Shown piece after piece: positions 45,318-53,474 of a stretch of 64,000 bases of DNA (its first letter is position 1; each line of letters starts with the position of its first letter). The stretch comes from Pseudomonas sp. DC1.2 (GTDB lineage: Bacteria > Pseudomonadota > Gammaproteobacteria > Pseudomonadales > Pseudomonadaceae), in contig NZ_CP133782.1 of assembly GCF_034351645.1 (NCBI RefSeq), positions 377,001 through 441,000 on the forward strand, in the 5' to 3' direction. Below the pieces are notes generated by a model that was given only the letters and a program-made list of their open reading frames with translations, was not told the DNA's origin and did no database searches. The position numbers and the translations under genes were made by a program.

Positions 45318-46198
45318 GCGACGCGCAACCCCTCGTCACCGTCATCATCGCTTCGTACAACCATGGTCCCTATATCGAGGAAAGCATTCTCAGCGTCCTC
45401 AACCAGACCTATCGGAACATCGAATTACTGGTCATCGATGACGGCTCCAGTGATGACAGTGTCGAGCGCATCAACGTGTTGCAGGCGCAGTACGGGTTTG
45501 ATTTCCGGGTGCAGCAGAATCAGGGATTGACCAACACCCTCAACGGCGCGATTGCCCGCTCGACGGGCAGCCTGGTCGTACCGTTCGGTTCCGACGACAT
45601 CATGCTGGCGGAGCGGATTGCCATTCAGGTGGCGTATATGAACGGCAAACCGGAGGTCGGCATCTGCGCGGGCAACATCGAGCTGATCGATGCCGAGGGC
45701 AATCTGTACCCTGAGAAGCGGCAGCGCCGCGATGTACCGTTTCGTCGTCTGGACTTCGATGACATGTTTCTTGAGCGCAAGCCCTATCCCCCGGCACCGA
45801 CCCTGATGATCCGCCGCGAAGCGCTGGAGAAGGTGGGCGGTTTCGACCCGAACATCCGTCTGGAAGATCTGCTGATTGAACTGAAAGTCACCCGCGCCGG
45901 TTACTTCATCGACGGCCTGAATGTGCTGATGGCGCGCTATCGCAAACACGCCACCAACTCCTATAAAAACCACCGTTTCATGATCGATAACATCCTGCGC
46001 TCCTACGCATTGTTCAGCGACCATCCGCTGTACGACGAGGTGCGTTACAAGTTTCTCAGCTCCATGTTCCTCAAAACCTCCAACCGTGACCGCACGCTGG
46101 CTCGCGAACTGTTGGCACAGATTCCGTTCAAGGCCTGGAACAAGAAAACCTGGCGCGGTTTGGGGCGGTTGTATTTTTCGCCATTGGAAAGAGATTGA
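45314..46198 (+). CDS. wapR: GT2-family rhamnosyltransferase WapR
   Basis: A 294-residue GT-A fold transferase: VTVIIASYNHGPYIEESILS, ELLVIDDGSSDDSVERI, and VPFGSDDIMLAERIAIQ with the D-x-D-like site. P. aeruginosa WapR adds the L-rhamnose to the core that then receives O-antigen. Position just after ssg supports this, but GT2 specificity cannot be read from sequence, so rhamnose transfer here is inferred. It overlaps ssg by four bases and is followed three bases later by the acetyltransferase. Confidence 0.8.
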   Translation: MSDAQPLVTVIIASYNHGPYIEESILSVLNQTYRNIELLVIDDGSSDDSVERINVLQAQYGFDFRVQQNQGLTNTLNGAIARSTGSLVVPFGSDDIMLAERIAIQVAYMNGKPEVGICAGNIELIDAEGNLYPEKRQRRDVPFRRLDFDDMFLERKPYPPAPTLMIRREALEKVGGFDPNIRLEDLLIELKVTRAGYFIDGLNVLMARYRKHATNSYKNHRFMIDNILRSYALFSDHPLYDEVRYKFLSSMFLKTSNRDRTLARELLAQIPFKAWNKKTWRGLGRLYFSPLERD

Positions 46199-46201
46199 GG
46201 T

Positions 46202-46822
46202 ATGGGTTGGATTCAACGGTATCGGGAAAAACGCGCTAAACGGGCGATTCGCACGTTGCCGAAAATCGAGCGCGGGGCGGCGCGTTTCAAACTGTTATAT
46301 CCGCAGTACACCTTCGGCCGTGGCAGTTATGGCGTACCGCACGTCCATGACTGGAAGGAGGGTTCGACGCTGAGCATCGGCGCGTACTGTTCGATCGCTG
46401 AAGGCGTGCAGATCTTTCTCGGTGGGCATCACCGTGATGACTGGGTGACCACTTTTCCATTCCCCGCGATGGTTGCTCAGGCCTCGCACATCGGTGGTTA
46501 CAGCGGCACCAACGGCAATGTAGTGATTGGCAACGATGTGTGGCTCTGCTCCAACAGCACCCTGTTGTCGGGCGTAACGGTGGGGGATGGCGCAATCGTT
46601 GCCGCAGGGTCGCTGGTGACTCGCGATGTCGAGCCCTACGCAGTGGTAGGCGGTAATCCCGCGCGCTTCCTGCGTTGGCGCTTTCCGGAAGAGCAGCGAT
46701 TGCTGCTCCGTCAGAGCGCCTGGTGGGACTGGCCAGAGGCTGAGTTGTATGGCTTGGCCGACAAACTGTGCAGCGATGATATCGACGGCTTTATCACGTA
46801 TGCCCGACAGCGGCAGGGCTAA
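46202..46822 (+). CDS. CatB-type left-handed beta-helix O-acetyltransferase
   Basis: A 206-residue hexapeptide-repeat acetyltransferase of the xenobiotic/CatB type. [22 protein letters not shown] carries the catalytic His, and [20 protein letters not shown] then [20 protein letters not shown] are the repeat turns; [15 protein letters not shown] is the family's end. It probably O-acetylates a core or O-antigen sugar using acetyl-CoA. It is the last gene of the plus-strand LPS run and converges with the acyltransferase gene 13 bases away. A resistance role (chloramphenicol) is unlikely given context. Confidence 0.85.
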   Translation: MGWIQRYREKRAKRAIRTLPKIERGAARFKLLYPQYTFGRGSYGVPHVHDWKEGSTLSIGAYCSIAEGVQIFLGGHHRDDWVTTFPFPAMVAQASHIGGYSGTNGNVVIGNDVWLCSNSTLLSGVTVGDGAIVAAGSLVTRDVEPYAVVGGNPARFLRWRFPEEQRLLLRQSAWWDWPEAELYGLADKLCSDDIDGFITYARQRQG

Positions 46823-46835
46823 TAATCGTGCTGCT

Positions 46836-48053
46836 TTATTGCGCGATTTTCCCCGACAGATTTTTTTGATTGATCCTTCTTTGACGTATCCACAGCAGCG
46901 TTTTCTTGCCTGCGTTGATACCCGGCTTCTCGATGTAGAGAAATGTCAGGCTGCTGACGATGATCAGCAGGCAGGCGCATAACGCCATCAAGGGCAGGAA
47001 TGTCCAGGTTTCGCGGGTATCGATCGGCAACAAATGGGGCAAGCGCTGCACCAGCAGCCAAAGCAGGAAGCCGTGCAGCAGGTAGGTGCTGTAGCTGATT
47101 TCGCCGAGCCAGCGAATGCTCGGCGGCTTCAGGGCTCCGAACAGGTTATTGCCTGATGCCACGATGACGAAAAACCCCGAAAGTAGCAGCAGCGGTATCA
47201 GGTCGAACGCACGGTTGAAGGCGGTAAACGCAATGACCAGCGCCAGCAAGGCGATGACCCCGGCCCACTTCGTCTGGCCCCACGCTACAAGTAGTGGGCG
47301 ACGAACCCAGTACGCCGCCGCGATGCCGCCGAGGAAACTGGCCAGGAAGTGTTTTTTCAACGAGTGGTCCCAGCCCATCAACTGGTACAGAGCGTAGATG
47401 CCGATCAGGCAGAGCACGACTTGCAGCCAATGGCGGCGATAAATGAACACGCACGCGGCCAGGGGCAGCGCCAGATAGAAAAACACCTCGTAAATCAGTG
47501 TCCAGGTAACGTTGGAGATCAGCAGGCCGGTGCGCGGATACAGGTTGACGTCAGGCCGCTCGAACGTCAGCCAGCCTAAAAACTGCCCAATAATGCGGAG
47601 GCCAGGCTCCTTGAGTTCCCAGTTTTGCAGTTGGAATACGGACAAAAACACGATCAGCATCAGTGGCAAATACAGCGGGTAGAGACGAAACAGGCGCGAT
47701 ACCGCGAATGCCAGCCAGTCGTGATCACGGCGCTGGGTCAGCAACCGGCTCCAGAACAAAAAGCCAGTGATCATGAAAAACAGGGCAACGCTGCCCTGAC
47801 CGAGTTGGGCGTAGAAATTACTCGGAGGGAAATCGATGACACCGGTGCGTAAAAAGATCCAGGTAATGATCGAGTGATGCACGAATACGCCGAAGGCCAG
47901 ATAGCCGCGCAGGCCATCGATGCTGGCATAGCGGCTTTCACCGGAATGTTTCAGGTGTCGGGCGATTTTCGGAACGGCGCGCAATAGCAGCGCAGCGGTG
48001 ACGATGGCCAGCAGGTACGCGACCAGCGCAATAAGCGGATTGGTTTCGCTCAT
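46836..48053 (-). CDS. Membrane acyltransferase 3 family protein (surface sugar O-acyltransferase)
   Basis: A 405-residue integral membrane protein with about ten helices. The family's diagnostic string is SIDGLRGYLAFGVFVHHS (R and H are catalytic), followed by LGQGSVALFFMITGFLFW and RLFRLYPLYLP. Such enzymes (OafA/OatA-like) acylate sugars of LPS or other glycans, most often by acetylation. It overlaps the ligase-kinase gene by four bases on the same strand, so the two form a small operon ending against the plus-strand core operon. Substrate likely O-antigen or core; not proven. Confidence 0.87.
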   Translation of the reverse strand: MSETNPLIALVAYLLAIVTAALLLRAVPKIARHLKHSGESRYASIDGLRGYLAFGVFVHHSIITWIFLRTGVIDFPPSNFYAQLGQGSVALFFMITGFLFWSRLLTQRRDHDWLAFAVSRLFRLYPLYLPLMLIVFLSVFQLQNWELKEPGLRIIGQFLGWLTFERPDVNLYPRTGLLISNVTWTLIYEVFFYLALPLAACVFIYRRHWLQVVLCLIGIYALYQLMGWDHSLKKHFLASFLGGIAAAYWVRRPLLVAWGQTKWAGVIALLALVIAFTAFNRAFDLIPLLLLSGFFVIVASGNNLFGALKPPSIRWLGEISYSTYLLHGFLLWLLVQRLPHLLPIDTRETWTFLPLMALCACLLIIVSSLTFLYIEKPGINAGKKTLLWIRQRRINQKNLSGKIAQ

Positions 48054-49918
48054 CCGTGTGCCTGAGCCGTATGACTGGCGGCCAGTACTTGCCTGTGCAA
48101 ATTGTTGACTGCGGATTTTGACGCCATGACGGCATAGCCCTGGAGCAGCGCTTCAAAATGTTCTTCGAACAGCCAGCGTCGGTCCTCTGTGTAGCGTTGC
48201 ATATGGCGCAGATTGCGTTGGCGCAGGGACAAGCTCAAGGGCGATGGGTAGATGTGCAGGTCGGCGAGATCAATCAGGCCGAACTCGCCATCGCTCAGTA
48301 CCAGTACGTTACCCAGGTGCAAGGAGCGGAAGTAAACGCCTTGCTCATGCAGTTGCGCGATGAACTTGCCGAAACGTTCTACCAGCGCCTGACGCACTGC
48401 CGGAGCGGTAATGCCTTGCAGAACCTGGCGCAGGGTGTGGCCTGGCAGCGGTGAGTAATGCACGGCGCTGCTGCCGTCTTGAAGACGGTAAAGGTCAAGA
48501 ATTTGCGGTGTCGGAATGCCTTGCGCGCGCAACTGCTCGCTGTTCGCGGCAAAGCGCTCCGAGTAGGGGTTGAAGCGGCCTGAGGTGTACCAGCGGCGGC
48601 GGCGGAACAGCTTGAGAAAAGTACCGTCGTTCAGGCGCAGGACCTTGGGCCCCAGGCCATCCTCTTCAATCACTTGAGCATTGGCCGTCATCTGCTGCAC
48701 AGCGTTAGGCGTCAATATTTTGATCGGCATGGCCTGCGAGCGGGCGGCGCGTTGCTTGATGGTCAGCGCGGCAATCAGGGCCAGAGGAATCCACAGCAGG
48801 AACCAGTGCTCCTTGGGCCGTGAGAGGATACCGCCACCTTCGGTCAGGCCTGCGCCGATACCAAATACCAGCCAGGTCGATGCCATGATAAAGAGTGGTT
48901 GCAGACGATGGCGCCAACTGCTAAGCAGGGCCCAGGCTTGAAAAAACAGCCAGGGGATCAGGCCGAAAATACCCACGTAATAGAGCACGCCCAGAGCGAA
49001 GCTGTGAGGCTCCTGCAGGGTATAGCCGATGCCGGGATCGAGGTGCAGGTCCGCGTTGAAGCCATGACCAATCCACGGGTGATCGGCAATTTGCTGCAAG
49101 ACCAGTTGCCAGATTTCAAAGCGATAAGAATCACCGCGTTCGATGATCATGTGTGAAAACACCACGGCGATCGCGGCGCCACCGACAAACAAGCTGCCCA
49201 GCAGCACCAGCGAGCGTCGGTTCCAGCAAGTGAAGCTCAGCCATAGTGCCGCCATCGTCAGGGCGACCAGAGGGGTTCTGGAGCCGGTGGCGATCACCGC
49301 CGTAAACATGATCATCACCGCCGGAATACTGAGCCAGAGTATTTTTCGACGTTTGCAGGTCATGCTTAGGCTCAGCCAGTAAGTACAGAAAAAGCCAAAG
49401 ACGTGGGAGCTGAGCAGTGGGTTGTCAAACGCGCCGCCGCCGATCAAGCGCAGGCCCGGCTGATAGACATGGTCGAACATCAGCAGGTTGTAGACCGACG
49501 CAATCAGCCCGACGATCGCGGCGCTGAACAGCAAGGGCTGGACGATTTCGCCGCGATAGCGCACCAGCAGGTAGGACCCGACGAACAGCAGCAACGTGTG
49601 CAATGCCGGCTTGAACTGGTTGAGCGCGCCCTCTTCATCGGGTGGCCCCCAAGCCAAGCTCAGCATGGCCCAGACGACGAACAGCAGCAGCGCTATCACT
49701 ACCGGCTCGCGCAGCAACACCTTGATCTCGCGCGGGTGCAGGCACAGGGCGATCAGCGATGGAATGCTGAAAAGGCCATAAAACAGTTTGTGGTGAAGGC
49801 TGCGTCCCGGCAGAAAGAACAGGGCGCACAGAAGCACGAAATAGCCGAGTGGAAGAATCCACAGACAAATGAAATCGAAGGTTCGATTGGAGGCACTGTT
49901 GAGACCGCTGAGTTGCAT
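48050..49918 (-). CDS. Fusion of O-antigen ligase (WaaL-like) and kinase-fold domain
   Basis: A 622-residue protein. Residues 1 to about 410 are a multi-helix O-antigen ligase/Wzy_C-type domain (GSRTPLVALTMAALW; IADHPWIGHGFNADLHL; EPHSFALGVLYYVG). From about 425, MPIKILTPNAVQQM begins a cytoplasmic kinase-like domain with FLKLFRRRRWYTSGRFNPY and FRSLHLGNVLVLSDG, then LIDLADLHIYP. The usual catalytic Asp of HGDLHxxN is Ser here (RSLHLGN). In PAO1 (memory) waaL and PA4998 are separate adjacent genes, so this is a fusion of the two. ATG 49918 is chosen because the ligase begins there; 189 earlier in-frame codons run opposite msbA and look non-coding. The ligase should attach O-chain to core in the periplasm. 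Confidence 0.85.
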   Translation of the reverse strand: MQLSGLNSASNRTFDFICLWILPLGYFVLLCALFFLPGRSLHHKLFYGLFSIPSLIALCLHPREIKVLLREPVVIALLLFVVWAMLSLAWGPPDEEGALNQFKPALHTLLLFVGSYLLVRYRGEIVQPLLFSAAIVGLIASVYNLLMFDHVYQPGLRLIGGGAFDNPLLSSHVFGFFCTYWLSLSMTCKRRKILWLSIPAVMIMFTAVIATGSRTPLVALTMAALWLSFTCWNRRSLVLLGSLFVGGAAIAVVFSHMIIERGDSYRFEIWQLVLQQIADHPWIGHGFNADLHLDPGIGYTLQEPHSFALGVLYYVGIFGLIPWLFFQAWALLSSWRHRLQPLFIMASTWLVFGIGAGLTEGGGILSRPKEHWFLLWIPLALIAALTIKQRAARSQAMPIKILTPNAVQQMTANAQVIEEDGLGPKVLRLNDGTFLKLFRRRRWYTSGRFNPYSERFAANSEQLRAQGIPTPQILDLYRLQDGSSAVHYSPLPGHTLRQVLQGITAPAVRQALVERFGKFIAQLHEQGVYFRSLHLGNVLVLSDGEFGLIDLADLHIYPSPLSLSLRQRNLRHMQRYTEDRRWLFEEHFEALLQGYAVMASKSAVNNLHRQVLAASHTAQAHG

Positions 49919-50012
49919 GTTGAGTGATTCAATCCTGAAGTTGATCAACCATTTCGGTTTGATGGCTATTTGGTGCTTGTTAACCCGCCTAACAATAACA
50001 GCCTTTAGCTGA

Positions 50013-50044
50013 TTGCCAGAACCCTGGAGAAGCTGTGCTAAAGT
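50013..50044 (+). promoter_or_regulatory. Probable msbA promoter
   Basis: TTGCCA (50013-50018), 17 bases, then TGCTAA (50036-50041 region GTGCTAAAGT). It lies 30 bases before the msbA ATG in the divergent gap with the ligase gene. The same GCTAAAGTCA core recurs before the sulfotransferase gene. Confidence 0.5.
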
Positions 50045-50074
50045 CAGCGTCCTTTTTATCGACATTCGCGTGAT

Positions 50075-51877
50075 ATGACCGACTCCAGTCTCTCCGCAAG
50101 CCCCTCGAGCTTGAAAATCTACTTCCGTTTGCTCGGCTATGTCCGGCCGTATATCAGTCTGTTCCTGATAAGCATTGTCGGCTTTCTGATTTTTGCCTCG
50201 ACGCAGCCAATGCTCGGCTACATCCTCAAGTACTTTGTCGATGGGCTTTCCAACCCTGAGGCCGTGCTGTTTCCGACGGTGCCTTACCTGCGAGACTTGC
50301 AGCTTCTGCAGGCGGTGCCGCTGCTGATCGTGTTGATCGCAGCATGGCAGGGGCTGGGATCTTATCTGGGCAACTACTTCCTGGCCAAGGTTTCCCTTGG
50401 GCTCGTTCATGACCTGCGGGTGCAACTGTTCAATAATCTGTTGGTTTTGCCCAATCGGTACTTCGATAAGCATAACTCGGGTCATCTGATTTCACGTATC
50501 ACCTTCAACGTGACCATGGTCACGGGGGCGGCCACCGATGCGATCAAAGTCGTCATCCGTGAAGGCATGACGGTGATCTTCCTCTTCGCTTCGCTGTTGT
50601 TCATGAACTGGCAGCTGACGCTGGTCATGATTGCGATCCTGCCGTTGATCGCCATCATGGTGCGCACCGCGAGCAAGAAATTCCGCAAACAAAGCAAAAA
50701 GATCCAGGCGGCCATGGGTGATGTGACTCATGTGGCGTCGGAAACCATTCAGGGCTACCGCGTGGTGCGCAGCTTCGGTGGCGAACTCTACGAAGAGAAG
50801 CGCTTCTTCGAGGCCAGCCAAGGCAACACCGACAAGCAACTGCGCATGACCCGAACCGGGGCTATCTACACGCCGCTGCTGCAACTGGTGATCTACACCG
50901 CCATGGCAGTGTTGATGTTTCTGGTGCTGTACCTGCGTGGTGACGCTTCCGCGGGTGACATGATTGCCTACATTACGTTGGCCGGTCTGCTACCTAAGCC
51001 GATCCGTCAACTCTCAGAAGTCAGCTCGACCATCCAGAAAGGTGTGGCCGGTGCCGAGAGTATTTTCGAGCAGTTGGACGTCCCGCCAGAAGTCGATACC
51101 GGCACCATCGAACGTGATGCGGTCAGCGGTCGTCTGGACGTGCGCAATCTGAGCTTCACCTACCCGGACACTGATCGTAAGGTGCTCGACGACATCAGCT
51201 TCTCGGTCGAACCAGGACAAATGGTTGCGCTGGTGGGGCGCTCGGGCAGTGGCAAATCGACCCTGGCCAACCTGATTCCGCGTTTCTATCACCACGATAA
51301 GGGCGAAATCCTTATCGATGGCGTTGAGGTGGAGCATTACAAACTGCTCAACCTGCGTAAGCACATCGCCCAAGTGACCCAGCATGTGACACTGTTCAGC
51401 GATACGGTGGCCAACAATATCGCCTATGGCGATTTGGCCGGCGCGCCTCGTGAAGACATCGAGAAAGCGGCAAAAGACGCTTATGCGATGGACTTCATCG
51501 CGCAGTTGCCAGACGGCCTGGATACGCAGGTTGGTGAGAATGGCGTATTGCTTTCCGGCGGTCAGCGTCAGCGTTTGGCGATTGCCCGGGCACTGCTGAA
51601 AAATGCACCGTTGCTGATCCTCGACGAGGCCACCTCTGCTCTTGACACTGAGTCCGAGCGCCACATTCAGGCGGCATTGGATCAGGTTATGAGTGGTCGC
51701 ACGACCCTGGTGATCGCGCACCGATTGTCCACCATCGAGAAGGCAGACCTGATTCTGGTGATGGATCAGGGCCGAATTGTTGAACGTGGTACACATTCTG
51801 AGCTTCTTTCGCAGAACGGTTATTACGCTCGTTTGAACGCCATGGGCATTGATGCTCCGGCTGCAGGCCTTGCCTGA
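50075..51877 (+). CDS. msbA: Lipid A export ABC transporter MsbA
   Basis: A 600-residue half-transporter with an N-terminal six-helix membrane domain (about 20-320) and a C-terminal ATPase domain. Walker A GRSGSGKSTLANLIPRFY, signature LLSGGQRQRLAIARAL, Walker B LLILDEATSALD and the H-loop VIAHRLSTI are all intact. MsbA homodimers flip lipid A-core across the inner membrane, an essential step before ligation by WaaL. The location amid core genes fits. It is divergent from the ligase-kinase gene, and a stem-loop follows it. Confidence 0.96.
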   Translation: MTDSSLSASPSSLKIYFRLLGYVRPYISLFLISIVGFLIFASTQPMLGYILKYFVDGLSNPEAVLFPTVPYLRDLQLLQAVPLLIVLIAAWQGLGSYLGNYFLAKVSLGLVHDLRVQLFNNLLVLPNRYFDKHNSGHLISRITFNVTMVTGAATDAIKVVIREGMTVIFLFASLLFMNWQLTLVMIAILPLIAIMVRTASKKFRKQSKKIQAAMGDVTHVASETIQGYRVVRSFGGELYEEKRFFEASQGNTDKQLRMTRTGAIYTPLLQLVIYTAMAVLMFLVLYLRGDASAGDMIAYITLAGLLPKPIRQLSEVSSTIQKGVAGAESIFEQLDVPPEVDTGTIERDAVSGRLDVRNLSFTYPDTDRKVLDDISFSVEPGQMVALVGRSGSGKSTLANLIPRFYHHDKGEILIDGVEVEHYKLLNLRKHIAQVTQHVTLFSDTVANNIAYGDLAGAPREDIEKAAKDAYAMDFIAQLPDGLDTQVGENGVLLSGGQRQRLAIARALLKNAPLLILDEATSALDTESERHIQAALDQVMSGRTTLVIAHRLSTIEKADLILVMDQGRIVERGTHSELLSQNGYYARLNAMGIDAPAAGLA

Positions 51878-51884
51878 CGGGCTT

Positions 51885-51909
51885 CGAGGGTGAGCCCAGC
51901 TCACCCTCG
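51885..51909. terminator. Stem-loop after msbA
   Basis: CGAGGGTGAG (51885-51894) and CTCACCCTCG (51900-51909) make a perfect ten-pair stem with a five-base loop, eight bases after the msbA stop. No T run follows, so it may be a processing or partial termination site. Confidence 0.6.
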
Positions 51910-51973
51910 CGCGCTGCCGGCGTGCAATGCGCTCGGTGGTTTGTATCAAAAAACTTACTCTTCTTGACCAACC

Positions 51974-52006
51974 TTGAATAAATCTTCGCATCGCGCTTGC
52001 TAAAGT
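51974..52006 (+). promoter_or_regulatory. Probable promoter of the sulfation pair
   Basis: TTGAAT (51974-51979), 18 bases, TGCTAA (51998-52003) with the GCTAAAGTCA core also seen before msbA. It lies about 60 bases before the sulfotransferase start, so the pair can be transcribed apart from msbA. Confidence 0.45.
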
Positions 52007-52063
52007 CATTTCACGAATCTTTGGCATGAGTCGAGGGGACAACCCCTTCGTGCGGGTATTGCG

Positions 52064-52768
52064 ATGTTGCAACGTTATCTATGGAAGCTTTTGCCCAAGT
52101 CGCAGCGTGCTTTTCTGCTCGATCGCCTATCGGTCGTGGATCGGCAGGCGGTCAACAAGTCGCTGTCTGCCAACGTGCGCTTTGCGCAGGCATTCAAGCA
52201 GCATGAGTGCCTGTTCATTCATGTCCCCAAATGTGCCGGGAGCAGCGTATGCGAAGCCCTGTTCGATGGCTGGCGGCCTGGGCATCTCCCGTTGTATTGG
52301 TACGAGCACCAATTTCCCGAGCAATATGCAGCGAGCTTCAAGTTCGCCTTTGTTCGCGACCCCCTCGAAAGGGCCTACTCGGCTTACGCGTTCCTGCGAA
52401 GTAACAAGCTGGGCTCTCGCGATCAAGCGGCGCAGAAATTGGTCAGTCACTACCGTGATTTTGACGATTTCGTTGCTCGCTGGCTGCACCCCGAGACCAT
52501 CCACCGACAACTGCATTTCGCAGCGCAAACGGACTTTCTCACCGATTCGCTTGGGCATCTTGCCCTGGACTTCATGGGTTATCACGAGCATCTGGAGCGC
52601 GACTTTGCGCATGTCTGCGAGCAGTTGAGGCACCCTGTGGTACTGCCTCATATCAACAGCTCACAGCATCGTCACGCTGAGCTTGCCCGTGATTTCTGTA
52701 CGGTTCGGACCCGCCGCCTGGTTAGGCGGGTGTATCAACGTGACTACGAGATGCTTGGTTATGAATAA
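52064..52768 (+). CDS. Sulfotransferase family 2-type protein
   Basis: A 234-residue cytoplasmic sulfotransferase. The PAPS 5'-phosphosulfate loop is CLFIHVPKCAGSSVCEALF, and FKFAFVRDPLERAYSAYAFL is the 3'-phosphate site, both characteristic of carbohydrate sulfotransferases (Sulfotransfer_2). It moves sulfate from PAPS to a hydroxyl, presumably of a sugar. The overlap by eight bases with an APS kinase gene, which makes PAPS, strongly supports the function. Position between msbA and hldE suggests an LPS core, O-chain or other envelope glycan as acceptor; that is inference. ATG 52064 is the only good start. Confidence 0.85.
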   Translation: MLQRYLWKLLPKSQRAFLLDRLSVVDRQAVNKSLSANVRFAQAFKQHECLFIHVPKCAGSSVCEALFDGWRPGHLPLYWYEHQFPEQYAASFKFAFVRDPLERAYSAYAFLRSNKLGSRDQAAQKLVSHYRDFDDFVARWLHPETIHRQLHFAAQTDFLTDSLGHLALDFMGYHEHLERDFAHVCEQLRHPVVLPHINSSQHRHAELARDFCTVRTRRLVRRVYQRDYEMLGYE

Positions 52769-53372
52769 AGTCCTCCCGATGTTCCCGCCTATGCCCGATA
52801 TCCGCCCCTACGGCCTGTCGCTGTCGAATGAGGCCCGGGCCGCGATCAAGTCGCAGCGTCCGCGTTGTATCTGGCTGACCGGCTTGTCCGGGTCCGGCAA
52901 GTCAACGCTGGCCAACGCCCTTGAGGTGCAGCTCAATCAGCGTGGGCTTCACACGTTTTTGCTGGATGGTGACAACGTGCGTGCCGGACTGTGCAGCGAT
53001 TTGGGCATGGGGGCGCAATGCCGCCGGGAAAACATCCGGCGCATGGCCGAGGTGGCGCGCCTGATGGTCGATGCCGGGTTGATTGTGATTGTCGCGGCGA
53101 TTTCACCGTTTCGTGTCGAGCGTGATACAGCACGTCGTTTGTTTGCCGAGGGTGATTTCATCGAAATCTATGTGAGCACGCCGTTCGAGGTGTGTGCGCA
53201 ACGTGACACCAAAGGTTTGTATCAAGCAGCGCTACAAGGTCGGATCAAGGATTTCACCGGCGTCGACAGCCCTTACGAGGCGCCGCTGGCGGCAGAATGC
53301 GAGATCGACACCCAGAACCTGAACCTGGAAGAAGCCTGCGCGCGGCTCTCGGCGGTTTTACTTAACAAGTGA
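52761..53372 (+). CDS. cysC: Adenylyl-sulfate (APS) kinase, CysC type
   Basis: A 203-residue P-loop kinase that phosphorylates APS to PAPS. Walker A is WLTGLSGSGKSTLANALE; LLDGDNVRAGLCSDLGM and RRENIRRMAEVARLM match the APS-binding strings; FIEIYVSTPFEVCAQRDTKG and DSPYEAPLAAE are also family-typical. ATG 52761 overlaps the sulfotransferase stop by eight bases; earlier starts would extend it through that gene. Pseudomonads reduce APS directly for cysteine synthesis, so a separate cysC next to a sulfotransferase points to dedicated PAPS supply for sulfation. The usual cysN-cysC partner (ATP sulfurylase) is not in the window. Confidence 0.9.
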   Translation: MNKVLPMFPPMPDIRPYGLSLSNEARAAIKSQRPRCIWLTGLSGSGKSTLANALEVQLNQRGLHTFLLDGDNVRAGLCSDLGMGAQCRRENIRRMAEVARLMVDAGLIVIVAAISPFRVERDTARRLFAEGDFIEIYVSTPFEVCAQRDTKGLYQAALQGRIKDFTGVDSPYEAPLAAECEIDTQNLNLEEACARLSAVLLNK

Positions 53373-53431
53373 GTAGAAACCCCAGTCTATTCATCCTGTT
53401 GCAGGCGCTGCGCAAGCCAGCGCCAACCCTG

Positions 53432-53440
53432 TGTTAATAT
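53432..53440 (+). promoter_or_regulatory. Extended -10 element before hldE
   Basis: TGTTAATAT (53432-53440) is an extended -10 box 35 bases before the hldE ATG. The -35 region is weak. Confidence 0.4.
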
Positions 53441-53474
53441 CGCGGCCCTGTTCATTTTGTATGTGGGTTGCTCC

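Noticed and set aside
46202-46822. Chloramphenicol acetyltransferase (resistance gene)
   Set aside because: The beta-helix family includes such enzymes, but location in the LPS run favours glycan acetylation.
49919-50485. N-terminal extension of the ligase-kinase frame
   Set aside because: These 189 codons run opposite msbA and give no membrane or domain pattern; the ligase starts at 49918.
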